Shown one piece after another: positions 36,822-46,287 of a DNA stretch of 64,000 nucleotides (position 1 is the first letter of the stretch; each line of letters opens with the position of its first letter). This DNA is from Mesorhizobium carmichaelinearum (GTDB taxonomy: Bacteria; Pseudomonadota; Alphaproteobacteria; Rhizobiales; Rhizobiaceae): NCBI RefSeq assembly GCF_900199455.1, contig NZ_FZQR01000023.1, positions 18,284-82,283 on the forward strand, in the 5' to 3' direction. A model generated the notes under the pieces. The model did not search any database. It was not told the origin of the DNA and saw nothing but the letters and a program-made list of their open reading frames with translations. The translations under genes and the position numbers were made by a program.

Positions 36822-38507
36822 ATGCTTGAAGGATTGACGGGGTTCAGGGACAAATTGACGTCGCGGTTTGCGGCCAAATGTTTCGCGATCGCTGGTAGCT
36901 TGCTGCTGATTTTATGCCTGGGACGGACCGCATGGCTGGAGCATATTGCCGCGGCCGACCCAGTCACTTGCAATGGCCTGGTTACGCCTGACGGCAAGGT
37001 TGTGCCTGAGACACCGCCGGACGACAAGGTTCCGCCTGAGACACCGCCAGACGGCAAGGTTACGCCTGGGACGCCGACAGACGAACAGAAGGCGGCGATG
37101 GCCAATGGTGCCTTGCAGTTGCTGGCGGTCCGGCCGACGTCGACGGTCATAAATCACCACATCTGCATCGTTGTCGGCGGTGTCGTGCCACAAGTCGCCG
37201 AGGCGCGTCTGGCGGACGACATCATCCAGAAGCGCAAAACGCGTGATGAAGCGCAAGCCGGTTACGAAGCCGCAAGCGGATCGGCGCGCGATGGGGCGTG
37301 GAACACGCTACAAGCAACCGACACGGCTCTGCAGAAGGCGCTCACTGCTGCCGCCACCAAGCCGCAACCGATCACGTTGTCGGTGTTCCTGAACGGCAAG
37401 ACCTCTTCCGACCTGACGGTTCCGGCCGAAGCCAAGTCAGGCCCGCAGGCCCTTCTGTTTGGACTGGAGGTCCCCAACGATGCAGAAAAAAGCGGTGCGA
37501 CCTTCTGGCGCGAACTGCTGAGTGCCCCGACGCCGGACAAGGACTGGACCAAAATTGGTCAGAAGGCCCTCGCCATTGGTCTGTCGCGAGGCACAACCAC
37601 CTTGCCGGATACGACGACCGAGACGGTCACGGTCATGGTCTACGATCTCCTGACGCTGGCGATCGGCACCCTTTCGCTTCTGTGCTTTACCGCCAGCTTC
37701 TGCGGACTGGCCAGGCAGACGACGATGCTGCGCGACAACAAGCGCACCCAGAACGACGTGCAGATCGCGACCGACGCGTTGACGGCGGCGCAGACGGCGG
37801 ATCAGGACGCAAAAGCAAAGCTGAAGGACGCCGTCGATGCCGCCGCGGCGGCAAAGACCGGTGTTGCCAACGCAAACGACGCGGCCGCCAAAGCCGCCGA
37901 CGATGCCGCCAAAGCCGCCGCTGCCGACGCCGTGGCAAAGGCTGCCGCCGAATCCGAAAGCGCGCAGACAGCCGTGGTCACCGCAACGGCTGCCGCCAAC
38001 AATGCGGCCAGCACGTTGAAGGCGGCTCAAGCCAAGGCCGATGAGGCGGCCAAGACTGGCAATATCGAACGGCCGATAGGCCCCTACAGCCTCGCCCGCA
38101 CGCAAATGGCCTTCTGGATGTTCCTGACAGTGGCCGGGTTCGTGTTCATCTGGCTGACCATGGGCATCTATCTCGGGCTGATCACCAGCGGCATTCTTGT
38201 GCTCTTGGGAATCAATGCGACATCCGGAATGGCGGCCATCGGCCTCAACGATGGGAACGACGACACAAGCACCTCGAACTCGTTCTTTCTGGATATTCTA
38301 AGCGATGGCAAAGGACCCGTGCTGCATCGTATCCAGGCGGTGGCGTGGACTTGCATCCTGGGAATCCTGTTCATTTGGAACGTCGTCTGGAGCTTCACCT
38401 TCGTCAACTTCGACACCAATCTGCTGCTGCTGGTCGGTGTGGCGCAGAGCATGTACGTCGGTTTCAAATGGCAGGAAGCGCCGGCCGCGCCGCCCGATCA
38501 GAATTGA
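36822..38507 (+). CDS. Unknown multi-pass membrane protein with Pro-rich repeats and Ala-rich coiled coil
   Basis: The 561-residue protein has a membrane helix at about 18-38, a Pro/Thr/Asp-rich stretch near 60-86 made of three copies of a DGKV(V/T)PETPP-like unit, a soluble domain to about 265, a helix at 271-295, and a long Ala/Asp/Lys-rich coiled coil (about 300-400). Hydrophobic segments follow at 428-465, 506-528 and 533-550. It starts after GGGGGGA. No family is recognised; the layout suggests a membrane-anchored signalling or scaffold protein. GC is lower than its neighbours, and the gene is flanked by directly repeated copies of an exporter gene 3' end. Confidence 0.7.
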   Translation: MLEGLTGFRDKLTSRFAAKCFAIAGSLLLILCLGRTAWLEHIAAADPVTCNGLVTPDGKVVPETPPDDKVPPETPPDGKVTPGTPTDEQKAAMANGALQLLAVRPTSTVINHHICIVVGGVVPQVAEARLADDIIQKRKTRDEAQAGYEAASGSARDGAWNTLQATDTALQKALTAAATKPQPITLSVFLNGKTSSDLTVPAEAKSGPQALLFGLEVPNDAEKSGATFWRELLSAPTPDKDWTKIGQKALAIGLSRGTTTLPDTTTETVTVMVYDLLTLAIGTLSLLCFTASFCGLARQTTMLRDNKRTQNDVQIATDALTAAQTADQDAKAKLKDAVDAAAAAKTGVANANDAAAKAADDAAKAAAADAVAKAAAESESAQTAVVTATAAANNAASTLKAAQAKADEAAKTGNIERPIGPYSLARTQMAFWMFLTVAGFVFIWLTMGIYLGLITSGILVLLGINATSGMAAIGLNDGNDDTSTSNSFFLDILSDGKGPVLHRIQAVAWTCILGILFIWNVVWSFTFVNFDTNLLLLVGVAQSMYVGFKWQEAPAAPPDQN

Positions 38508-38523
38508 TCTGTCGAAAGCATTA

Positions 38524-38546
38524 CGGCCGGGGACTTCCCCCGGCCG
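38524..38546 (+). terminator. Hairpin after the unknown membrane-protein gene
   Basis: CGGCCGGGG and CCCCGGCCG form a nine-base stem around ACTTC, 17 bases beyond the stop of the rightward gene and before the converging exporter gene. No T-run follows, so it may terminate in both directions only weakly. Confidence 0.6.
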
Positions 38547-38575
38547 GGCGGTTCGGCACGAGCATCGCCGCCCCC

Positions 38576-39457
38576 CTACTCCGGCGACGGCACCGGCGGC
38601 TTCGAGGTCAGCGCGGTGCCGGCGGCAGCGACAACGACCGCGGCGATGCCGGCCAGCTGCGGCGGGGTCAGGCTCTCATGCAGGAACAGGAAGCCGGCCA
38701 GCGCGCCGAGCCCCGGCTCCAGGCAGGTCAGCGTGCCGTAGATGCGGGCCGGCATGCGGGTCAGCGCCACCATCTCCAGGAAGAACGGCAGCGCGCTCGA
38801 AAACAGGCCGACGAGCAGCGCGCTGACCAGGATCGACGGTGCAAGCAGCCCCGTTCCCGCCTGCGCCACGCCGAAGGGCAGCACCAGCACGGCGGCGATC
38901 GCCATACCGTAGGCGGTGGTGCGGGTGCCGAGCTCGGCACCCGCCTTCTGCGCCAGCACGATGTAGAGCGCCCAGAACCCGCCGGCCGCCAGCGCCAGCA
39001 TCACCCCGATCGGATCGAGCGGCTGCAGCGAATGAATGAAGGGCGACAACAGGATGATGCCGGCCACTGCCAGCGCGATCCAGGCAAAATCGCTGGCCCG
39101 CCGCGAGGTCAGCGTCGCCACCAGCAGCGGCCCGGAAAATTCGAGCGCCACCGCGACACCGAGCGGGATCCTGGCAAGGGCTGCATAGAACAGCAGGTTG
39201 AGCGCGCCGAGCGTCACGCCATAGGCGACCAGCCACGGCAAGGTGGCGCGCGTCGGCCGCATCTGCCAGGGCCGCAGCACCGCGATCAGCATCAGCGCGC
39301 CGATGACCAGCCGCAACGTCGTTGTGCCCTGCGCGCCGATCTGTGGGAACAGCGTCTTGGCGAAGGTGGCGCCGATCTGGATCGACACCATGGCCCCCAT
39401 CAGCGCCGCCACGGGCAAGGGCGCCGCTTCGCGATTGGCAACCGGTATCGATGTCAC
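38576..39457 (-). CDS. EamA/DMT family exporter, RhtA-like
   Basis: The 293-residue product from a GTG at 39457 has about ten hydrophobic segments and the two EamA halves; the C-terminal ALTRMPARIYGTLTCLEPGL segment matches threonine/homoserine exporter RhtA. Length agrees with RhtA (about 295). A longer frame to 39616 lacks a suitable ribosome site and would add a charged N-terminus, so the GTG after GGATGAAACCAAA is preferred. It probably exports amino acids or metabolites across the inner membrane. A diverged copy of its 3' end lies 2.3 kb away, beyond the islet. Confidence 0.85.
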   Translation of the reverse strand: MTSIPVANREAAPLPVAALMGAMVSIQIGATFAKTLFPQIGAQGTTTLRLVIGALMLIAVLRPWQMRPTRATLPWLVAYGVTLGALNLLFYAALARIPLGVAVALEFSGPLLVATLTSRRASDFAWIALAVAGIILLSPFIHSLQPLDPIGVMLALAAGGFWALYIVLAQKAGAELGTRTTAYGMAIAAVLVLPFGVAQAGTGLLAPSILVSALLVGLFSSALPFFLEMVALTRMPARIYGTLTCLEPGLGALAGFLFLHESLTPPQLAGIAAVVVAAAGTALTSKPPVPSPE

Positions 39458-39641
39458 TTTGGTTTCATCCTTCCCTGCCGGGCATCCGCGCGACCCGGCG
39501 GCATGGCTGGCAGCTATGGCCTGCCCGGGCGGGCCTGTCGTGAGGCACGGGACGACAGTCGGCTGGGGCAAGCGCTGGCATCGGGTCCGGAAGTCGGGGA
39601 ACACCCTTCCGGCCATTCACGGCATGGTTGGGGCTGCCTGC

Positions 39642-40727
39642 CTAAGCGGCGGCGGCAACAGAGCGCTTGAAGACGATGGTGACCCGCGTGCCCTTGCCGG
39701 CGCTCGAATTCACGTCGAATTCCGCCTTGGCGTTCTCGGTCAGCGAACGCGCGATCAGCGCGCCGAGCTTGCCGGGCTTGGGCCAGGTCTCGCCTTCGGG
39801 CAGGCCGATGCCGTCGTCGGCGATCACAATACGGCAGCCATCGCCGTTGACGATGCTGTGCAGTGTGATCGTGCCGCCGTCGCGCCCTTTGAAGGCATGC
39901 TTGAGCGCATTGGTCAAAAGCTCGTTCACCACCAGCCCGGTTGGCATGGCGACGTTGACCGACACCGGATAGGTATCGACCTTCATGTCGAGGCGAATTC
40001 CCTCGACCGCATGCGAGTTCATCACCGCCGATGCGATCTGGCTGAGATAGACGCCGAGATCGACCTCGTCCTTGTGATCGTCGCCCGACAGCGTCTGGTA
40101 AAGGATCGCCAGCGCGTCGACGCGGCCGGCCAGCCTCTCGAACCGCTTCTGGTCCGGCTCCATCGCATTGCGCGTCTCCAGCCGGATCAGCGCCGTGATC
40201 ATCTGCAGATTGTTTTTCACCCGGTGCTGCAATTCGCGCAGCAGCGTGTCCTTCTCGCGCACGAGTTCCTCGACCGAAGCTGCATCCTCGGTCTCGCCGT
40301 GGGCCGAGACGTCGACCAGCGCAACCAGCCGGAAGCAGACCTTGCCATTGTCGTCCTCGATGACGTTGGAATAGGCGTCGACGATCGCCGGCGTGTCCTC
40401 GGCCCGCTCCAGCCGGAACGTACCGACAAAATCGGTCTCCTCGACCAACGCTTCGAACAGTGCGCGGTCCTTCTGCTGGTGCAGGCCGGTGCCGGAAAGT
40501 GCCGCCCAGTGCTTCTGGGCGAGCCTGGCCGCCTTCAGCCCTGACAGCTTCTCGAATTCCGGGTTGGCATAGACGACGCGCTCCTTCGCGCCGAGGTCCG
40601 AGACGGCAATGGCGATCGGCACCTGGTCGAGGAACTTCTTGAACTGTTCGCTTTCCAGCGCGCTGGCAAGGTCCGGCGTATCGAGCAACTGCTCGACCGC
40701 TTCGGCCTTCTGTGTGTCGGATGTCAT
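39642..40727 (-). CDS. PAS-containing sensor histidine kinase (HWE/HisKA_2 type)
   Basis: The 361-residue soluble protein has a PAS domain (about 30-140, VPIAIAVSDL ... VVYANPEFEKLSG), a phosphoacceptor His168 in LLRELQHRVKNNLQMI, typical of the HisKA_2/HWE group abundant in rhizobia, and an HATPase domain (VVNELLTNALKHAF, IADDGIGLPEG). It has no membrane segment and may sense light, redox or a small ligand in the cytoplasm. No response regulator is adjacent, so its partner is unknown. Confidence 0.9.
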   Translation of the reverse strand: MTSDTQKAEAVEQLLDTPDLASALESEQFKKFLDQVPIAIAVSDLGAKERVVYANPEFEKLSGLKAARLAQKHWAALSGTGLHQQKDRALFEALVEETDFVGTFRLERAEDTPAIVDAYSNVIEDDNGKVCFRLVALVDVSAHGETEDAASVEELVREKDTLLRELQHRVKNNLQMITALIRLETRNAMEPDQKRFERLAGRVDALAILYQTLSGDDHKDEVDLGVYLSQIASAVMNSHAVEGIRLDMKVDTYPVSVNVAMPTGLVVNELLTNALKHAFKGRDGGTITLHSIVNGDGCRIVIADDGIGLPEGETWPKPGKLGALIARSLTENAKAEFDVNSSAGKGTRVTIVFKRSVAAAA

Positions 40728-40878
40728 CTGCGGCGCCTGTGCTGTGCGTGAGCGCCATCAGTATCAGCGATAGGGTGCGCCTGCCATCACAATGCAGGAG
40801 GAGGCTGGCACCTGCCTCCGGGTCAGGGCGCCAAATCGGTTTCGCTCGCCTTAGGTCGCTAAGTCGCCCGCCCCCGGT

Positions 40879-41565
40879 TCAGGCGCTGAACGACACGCCC
40901 CTGCGGCGCATTCCGGCCTGCACGCCGCGCACGATCAGCCTGGACAGCATTTCCATGTCCCAGGGCATGCCCGGGCGCCAGACATCCAGCAGCAGGGCTA
41001 TGCGGCCTTCATCGGCATTGTTCATCACCTCGTGCGGGTAGGTGTCGTCCCACAGCATGCCTTCGCCGTCGGTGATCCGCTTCTCCTGATGGTTGATCAT
41101 CATGATGGTTGCCGGGCGGCCATCGGCCTGGCGCGGGATGACCAGGCCAAGATGAAACCGCATGATGCCGCGGAAAGGCCCGCGATGGGCGGGTATGTGC
41201 TTGCGCGGAGCGAGGAACGAGATAGCCGCCGATTTGACTTCCGGGCATTCGGCAAGCAGCCGGCTGAGAACCGGCATGCGCGCCAGGTTCTCCGGAACAG
41301 TCATGTCATAGGCCTTGAGCACGAACATGCGCCAGTCGAGACCGTCATTGGCCGAGATATCGGCCTGCTCGGGCATGATGTCGTGGAAGCGCGGGACCTT
41401 GCCCAGATGCACGCCAAGCGCTTCGTCGCGGATGTCGCGCCAGGCATTGGTGAATTTCGCCGCGTTCGGAAATTCGGTGGCGGTATCGAGGATCGCCGGC
41501 GCGTCTATGCGCTTTTCATAGACACGCCGGATCACATCGGATGCAAGATCGTAGGTACGGGACAT
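40879..41565 (-). CDS. Aspartyl/asparaginyl beta-hydroxylase domain protein
   Basis: The 228-residue protein carries the Asp_Arg_Hydrox core: ISFLAPRKHIPAHRGPFRGI (first metal-ligand His), RFHLGLVIP, then MLWDDTYPHEVMNNADEGRI (second His) and LLLDVWRP. Such Fe(II)/2-oxoglutarate dioxygenases include lipid A hydroxylase LpxO. There is no strong membrane anchor here. The substrate may be a lipid or peptide; this is inferred from family only. It stands alone upstream of the RND operon 3' end. Confidence 0.88.
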   Translation of the reverse strand: MSRTYDLASDVIRRVYEKRIDAPAILDTATEFPNAAKFTNAWRDIRDEALGVHLGKVPRFHDIMPEQADISANDGLDWRMFVLKAYDMTVPENLARMPVLSRLLAECPEVKSAAISFLAPRKHIPAHRGPFRGIMRFHLGLVIPRQADGRPATIMMINHQEKRITDGEGMLWDDTYPHEVMNNADEGRIALLLDVWRPGMPWDMEMLSRLIVRGVQAGMRRRGVSFSA

Positions 41566-41623
41566 CGCATTGCCTCCACGACATTATAAACGGACGGCCA
41601 CCGGCTTTGCTTACACATTTTGT

Positions 41624-43117
41624 TCACTGCGCCGTCATCGCTGCCGCCAGCCGTGGCCCGGTCTTGACGTCGACGATTTCGGGCTTGCTGCTGTCGACCG
41701 CGCCGTCCCAGCCGCCGCCGAGCGCCTTGTTGAGGGCGATGTAGTTGGTCGCCAGAAGCACACGGCTTTGCAGCAGGGAATCCTCGGCTGAATAGAGCGA
41801 GCGCTGGGCGTCGAGCACGTCGAGCAGGCTGGTCTCGCCGGCCTTGTAGAGCGTGCCTTCGAGGCTCGCCGCTTCGCCATAGGATTTCGCCGACGCGGCA
41901 AGCTTGCTGATCCGGATGCGCTCCTGCGCCATCAGCACCAGCGCATTCTCGACATCCTCGAGCGCGGTCAGCACCGAAGCGCGGTAGGCGATGAAATACT
42001 GGTCGCGCTGCGCGCGGGCGACGTCGGCGGCCGCCTGCAGCTGGCCGGCATTGAACAGCGGCACGCTGAGCGACGGCCCGAACGACCAGCCGATCGACGA
42101 ATTCTTGCCGAGATCGCCGAGATTGAGCGCCGCCGTGCTGATGTTTCCCGTCAGGCTGACCGAGGGATAGCGCGCCGCCTCGGCCTGGCCGACCTTGGCG
42201 GTGTATTGCGCATATTGCCGCTCGGCCATGCGCACATCGGGGCGCGACAAAAGGATGTCGGCGGGAATCCCGGTCGGCATCGGCAGGCGCGGCGACGGGA
42301 TCGGCTTGCTGCGCTTCAGCCGCTCGCTGAGTGCCGCCGGCGGCCGGCCGGTGAGCACCGACAGGCGATGCACCGCCTCGGCATAGCTTGCCTCCAGCGT
42401 CGGCACCGCGGCCTCGGTGCTGGCCGCCTGCCCCATCGCCTTGGCGACGTCGGCGGCCGTCGCCGACCCGGCCAGCGCCATGGTGCGGGTGAGTTCGGCG
42501 GTCTGCCGCTGCGACACGGCAGAACGCCGGGCGAGCGCGATGCGGGCCTGGTAGCCGCGCGCCTGGGTGTAGTAGGACGCGACATCGCCGACCAGGGTCA
42601 GCAGCGTCGAGCGCAGCTCCTCCTCAGACGCGTCCACACCGTAGCGCGCCGCCTCGACGCCCCTGCGGTTGGCGCCGAACAGGTCGAGCTCCCAGCTGGC
42701 GTCGAAGCCGGACTGGTATTCTGCGTAGATGGAATTGGTTCCCGATGTGGTCTCGGCCGACTTGTTGCGCGTCACCGAGCCGGAGCCGTCCACCGACGGC
42801 AGCAATGTGCCGGCGCTCTGGCGATAGCTGGCGCGCGCCTCGCGGACCTTGGCCTTGGCGGTGGCGACGTCGAGATTGCCGGCGACGGCTTCCTCGACAA
42901 GCGTGTTGAGCTGCGGATCGCGCAGGCGCTGCCACCATTGCGACAGCTGCGCCGGCTGGACGGATTTCGTCGGCTTCTCACCGCTCCAGTTCGCCGGCAT
43001 CGGCAGGATGGGCGTGCGATAGTCCGGGCCAACGACGCATCCGGCGAGCAAAACAGCCGTAATCATGGGCACAATGAGCCGCCCCGCGGCCAGAGGGCCA
43101 CGTTCAAAACCTGTCAT
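41624..43117 (-). CDS. NodT family outer-membrane efflux lipoprotein
   Basis: The 497-residue protein starts with a lipoprotein signal (LLAGC, lipid Cys27) and VGPDYRTP, the classic NodT/OprM start, followed by two OEP repeats (DLFGANRRGVEAARYGVDAS, LSVPLFNAGQLQAAADVARA). It forms the trimeric outer-membrane channel of RND pumps. It is the last gene of the five-gene operon and could serve both pumps encoded upstream. Confidence 0.95.
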   Translation of the reverse strand: MTGFERGPLAAGRLIVPMITAVLLAGCVVGPDYRTPILPMPANWSGEKPTKSVQPAQLSQWWQRLRDPQLNTLVEEAVAGNLDVATAKAKVREARASYRQSAGTLLPSVDGSGSVTRNKSAETTSGTNSIYAEYQSGFDASWELDLFGANRRGVEAARYGVDASEEELRSTLLTLVGDVASYYTQARGYQARIALARRSAVSQRQTAELTRTMALAGSATAADVAKAMGQAASTEAAVPTLEASYAEAVHRLSVLTGRPPAALSERLKRSKPIPSPRLPMPTGIPADILLSRPDVRMAERQYAQYTAKVGQAEAARYPSVSLTGNISTAALNLGDLGKNSSIGWSFGPSLSVPLFNAGQLQAAADVARAQRDQYFIAYRASVLTALEDVENALVLMAQERIRISKLAASAKSYGEAASLEGTLYKAGETSLLDVLDAQRSLYSAEDSLLQSRVLLATNYIALNKALGGGWDGAVDSSKPEIVDVKTGPRLAAAMTAQ

Positions 43118-43128
43118 GGAAAGTTTCC

Positions 43129-46100
43129 TTATTGCTGGTTGGCCGTCGCCGGCTTCTCGTCGCTGCCCTGCCCAGAATCTTGTTTGGCCGCCCTGCCCTT
43201 GAAGATGCGCCGCACCGTGACGAACAGCAGCGGCACCAGGAACACGCCGATCACCGTCGCCGCGATCATGCCGCCCATGACGCCGATGCCGACCGAGTTC
43301 TGCGCGCCCGAACCAGCGCCGCTGGCGATGGCGAGCGGCGTGACGCCGAGGATGAAGGCCAGCGACGTCATCAGGATCGGCCGCAATCGTTGTCGCGCCG
43401 CCTCCAGCGTCGCCTCGACGAGCCCCATGCCCGCCGCCTGCCGCTCGATGGCGAACTCGACGATCAGGATGGCGTTCTTCGAGGCCAGCCCAATTGTGGT
43501 CAGCAGGCCGACCTTGAAATAGACGTCGTTGGTCTGGCCGAAAAGCGTTGCCGCCGCGAGCGCGCCGAAGATACCGATCGGCACCGACAGCATGACCGCG
43601 AACGGGATCGACCAGCTCTCATAAAGTGCCGCCAGGCACAGGAACACGACCAGCGCCGAAATCGCATAGAGCGACAGTGCCTGGTTGCCCGAAAGCCGTT
43701 CCTGATGCGACAGGCCGGTCCACTCATGCGAATAGCCGGCCGGCAGCTGCGCCACCAGCCTGTCGATCTCGTCCATCGCAGCACCCGAGCTTACGCCCGC
43801 GGCCGCCGCGCCCTGGATCTCGACCGCGGCCGAGCCATTGTAGCGTTCGAGACGCGGCGAACCGAATGTCCAGTGGCTGGAGGTGAAGGCCGAGAACGGC
43901 ACCATGGCGCCGCTGGCATTGCGCACCTGCCATTTGTCGAGGTCTTCCGGCTGCATGCGGAAGTTCGCGTCCGACTGCATGTAGACCGGCTTCACCCGGC
44001 CGCGGTCGATGAAGTCATTGACGTAGTCGCTGCCCCAGGCGCTCGACAGCGTGTTGTTGATGTCGGCGAGGCTGACGCCGAGCGCGCTGGCCTTTTCCTG
44101 GTCGATGTCGACAGAGAATTGCGGCTGGTCCTCCTGGCCGTTGGGCCTTGTGGCGGTGAGCAGCTTGCTCTGCGCGGCAAGACCCAGAAGCTGGTTGCGC
44201 GTCTGGATCAGCGCATCATGGCCGGCGCCATTGACGTCCTGCAGGTAGAAATCGAAGCCGTTGGTGTTGCCGAAACCCTGGATGGCGGGCGGGGCAAGCG
44301 CGAAGACCTGCGCATCCCTGATCTCTCTGAAGGCGCCCATGGCGCGGCGGGCGACCGCTTGCGCCGACAAAGCCGGAGACTTGCGCTGGCTGAATTCCTT
44401 CATCGGCACGAAGGCGATACCGACATTTTGTCCGGCACCGCCGAAGCCGAAGCCGGAAGCGGTGAAGACGCCCTGGACAGCGTCCTTTTCCTCCTTGAGA
44501 TAGTGCTCGGTCACCTCAGCCAGCACACGCTCGGTCCGGTCCTGCGTCGCACCAACCGGCAGCGACACACTGGTGATCAGGATGCCCTGGTCCTCTTCCG
44601 GCAGGAACGAGCTCGGCAGGCGGGCAAACATCCAGCCCATGGCGATGACGATGGCGAGGAAGACGGCGAGGAAGCGCCAGGACCGGTTGATGATGCCATG
44701 CGAGCCGTCGCGATAGGCTGATGTGCCGCGGTCGAAGACGCGGTTGAACCAGCCGAACGGACCGGTCTGCGTCGCATGGTCCTTGGGCCGCCGCAGGATG
44801 GTGGCGCACAGTGCCGGCGTCAGCACCAGTGCCACCAGCACCGACAGCACCATCGCCGAGACGATGGTCACCGAGAACTGCCGGTAGATGATGCCGGTCG
44901 AGCCGCCGAAAAAGGCCATCGGCACGAACACCGCCGACAGCACGGTGGCGATGCCGACCAGCGCGCCGGTGATCTCGTTCATCGATTTTCGCGTCGCCTC
45001 CTTCGGCGACAGATCTTCCTCCTGCATGACGCGTTCGACATTCTCGACGACGACGATGGCGTCGTCGACCAGCAGGCCGATGGCCAGCACCATGGCGAAC
45101 ATGGTCAGCGTGTTGACCGAATAGCCGAACAGCGACAGCACGCCGAACGTGCCGAGCAGCACCACCGGCACGGCGATGGTCGGGATGATCGTCGCCCGCA
45201 GATTCTGCAGGAAGATGAACATCACCAGGAACACCAGCACGATCGCCTCGGCCAGTGTCTTGACCACCTCCTCGATCGACAGCCGCACGAAGGGTGAGGT
45301 GTCGTAGGGATAGACGACCTCGACACCTTGCGGGAAGGTCGAGCTCAGCCGGTTGATCGTCGAGCGCACCGCTTCCGCGGTGCTGATGGCGTTGGCGCCG
45401 GTTGCGAGGTTGATGGCGACGCCGGCCGCCGGCTGGCCGTTGTATCTGGCTTGCGTCGTATAGCTCTCGGCGCCGAGCTCTACGGTGGCGACGTCGTTGA
45501 GGCGAACCAGCGAACCGTCGGTCTGGCTTTTCAGGATGATGTTGCGGAACTGTTCGGCGGTCTGCAGCCGGCTCTTGGCCGTCACCGTGGCGTTGAGCTG
45601 CTGGCCCTTGCGTTGCGGCATGCCGCCAAGCTGGCCGGCCGAGACCTGCGTGTTCTGCGCCTCGATCGCCGAGGCCACGTCGCTCGGCATCAGCGTGTAT
45701 TTGGCGAGCTTGTCGGGATCGAGCCAGATGCGCATGGCATAGCTGGAGCCGAACAGCTGCGTCGAGCCGACGCCTTCGACGCGCTTCAGCGTGTCGTTTA
45801 TGGTCGAGTCGACATAGTCGGCAAGGTCGGTCGAGTTCATCTTGCCGTCGCTGGAGACGAAGCCGATGACCATCAGGAAGCCGGTCGAGGATTTCGAGAC
45901 GGTGATGCCGTTGCTCTGCACCACCTGCGGCAGCTGCGACTGCACCAGCTGCAGCTTGTTCTGCGTCTGCACCTGGGCGGTGTCGGGATCGGCCGCACTG
46001 GTGAAGGTCAGCGTGATGGTGGCCGCACCGGTCGAGGTCGAGGTCGCCGTCATGTAGTCGAGATTGTCGATGCCGGTCATGCCTTGCTCGATGACCTTGG

Positions 46101-46284
46101 TCACTGAGTTCTCGACCGTTTGCGCGTCGGCGCCGGGATAGTTGGCGCTGATGTTGACCGTGGTCGGCGCGATCTGCGGATATTGCGAGATCGGCAGCGT
46201 GGTGAGCGCGAGCAGGCCGCCCAGCATGATCACGATGGCGATCACCCAGGCGAAGATCGGCCGGTTGATGAAGAATGCTGACAT
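43129..46284 (-). CDS. RND multidrug efflux transporter, AcrB/HAE1 type
   Basis: The 1051-residue protein has the AcrB plan: a start MSAFFINRPIFAWVIAIVIM, twelve membrane helices, two large periplasmic loops and the proton-relay pair of Asp in LAIGLLVDDAIVVVENVERV. It should export amphipathic drugs from the periplasm by proton antiport. It lies between its periplasmic adaptor (stop four bases upstream) and the outer-membrane channel gene. Confidence 0.96.
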   Translation of the reverse strand: MSAFFINRPIFAWVIAIVIMLGGLLALTTLPISQYPQIAPTTVNISANYPGADAQTVENSVTKVIEQGMTGIDNLDYMTATSTSTGAATITLTFTSAADPDTAQVQTQNKLQLVQSQLPQVVQSNGITVSKSSTGFLMVIGFVSSDGKMNSTDLADYVDSTINDTLKRVEGVGSTQLFGSSYAMRIWLDPDKLAKYTLMPSDVASAIEAQNTQVSAGQLGGMPQRKGQQLNATVTAKSRLQTAEQFRNIILKSQTDGSLVRLNDVATVELGAESYTTQARYNGQPAAGVAINLATGANAISTAEAVRSTINRLSSTFPQGVEVVYPYDTSPFVRLSIEEVVKTLAEAIVLVFLVMFIFLQNLRATIIPTIAVPVVLLGTFGVLSLFGYSVNTLTMFAMVLAIGLLVDDAIVVVENVERVMQEEDLSPKEATRKSMNEITGALVGIATVLSAVFVPMAFFGGSTGIIYRQFSVTIVSAMVLSVLVALVLTPALCATILRRPKDHATQTGPFGWFNRVFDRGTSAYRDGSHGIINRSWRFLAVFLAIVIAMGWMFARLPSSFLPEEDQGILITSVSLPVGATQDRTERVLAEVTEHYLKEEKDAVQGVFTASGFGFGGAGQNVGIAFVPMKEFSQRKSPALSAQAVARRAMGAFREIRDAQVFALAPPAIQGFGNTNGFDFYLQDVNGAGHDALIQTRNQLLGLAAQSKLLTATRPNGQEDQPQFSVDIDQEKASALGVSLADINNTLSSAWGSDYVNDFIDRGRVKPVYMQSDANFRMQPEDLDKWQVRNASGAMVPFSAFTSSHWTFGSPRLERYNGSAAVEIQGAAAAGVSSGAAMDEIDRLVAQLPAGYSHEWTGLSHQERLSGNQALSLYAISALVVFLCLAALYESWSIPFAVMLSVPIGIFGALAAATLFGQTNDVYFKVGLLTTIGLASKNAILIVEFAIERQAAGMGLVEATLEAARQRLRPILMTSLAFILGVTPLAIASGAGSGAQNSVGIGVMGGMIAATVIGVFLVPLLFVTVRRIFKGRAAKQDSGQGSDEKPATANQQ

Positions 46285-46287
46285 CGC

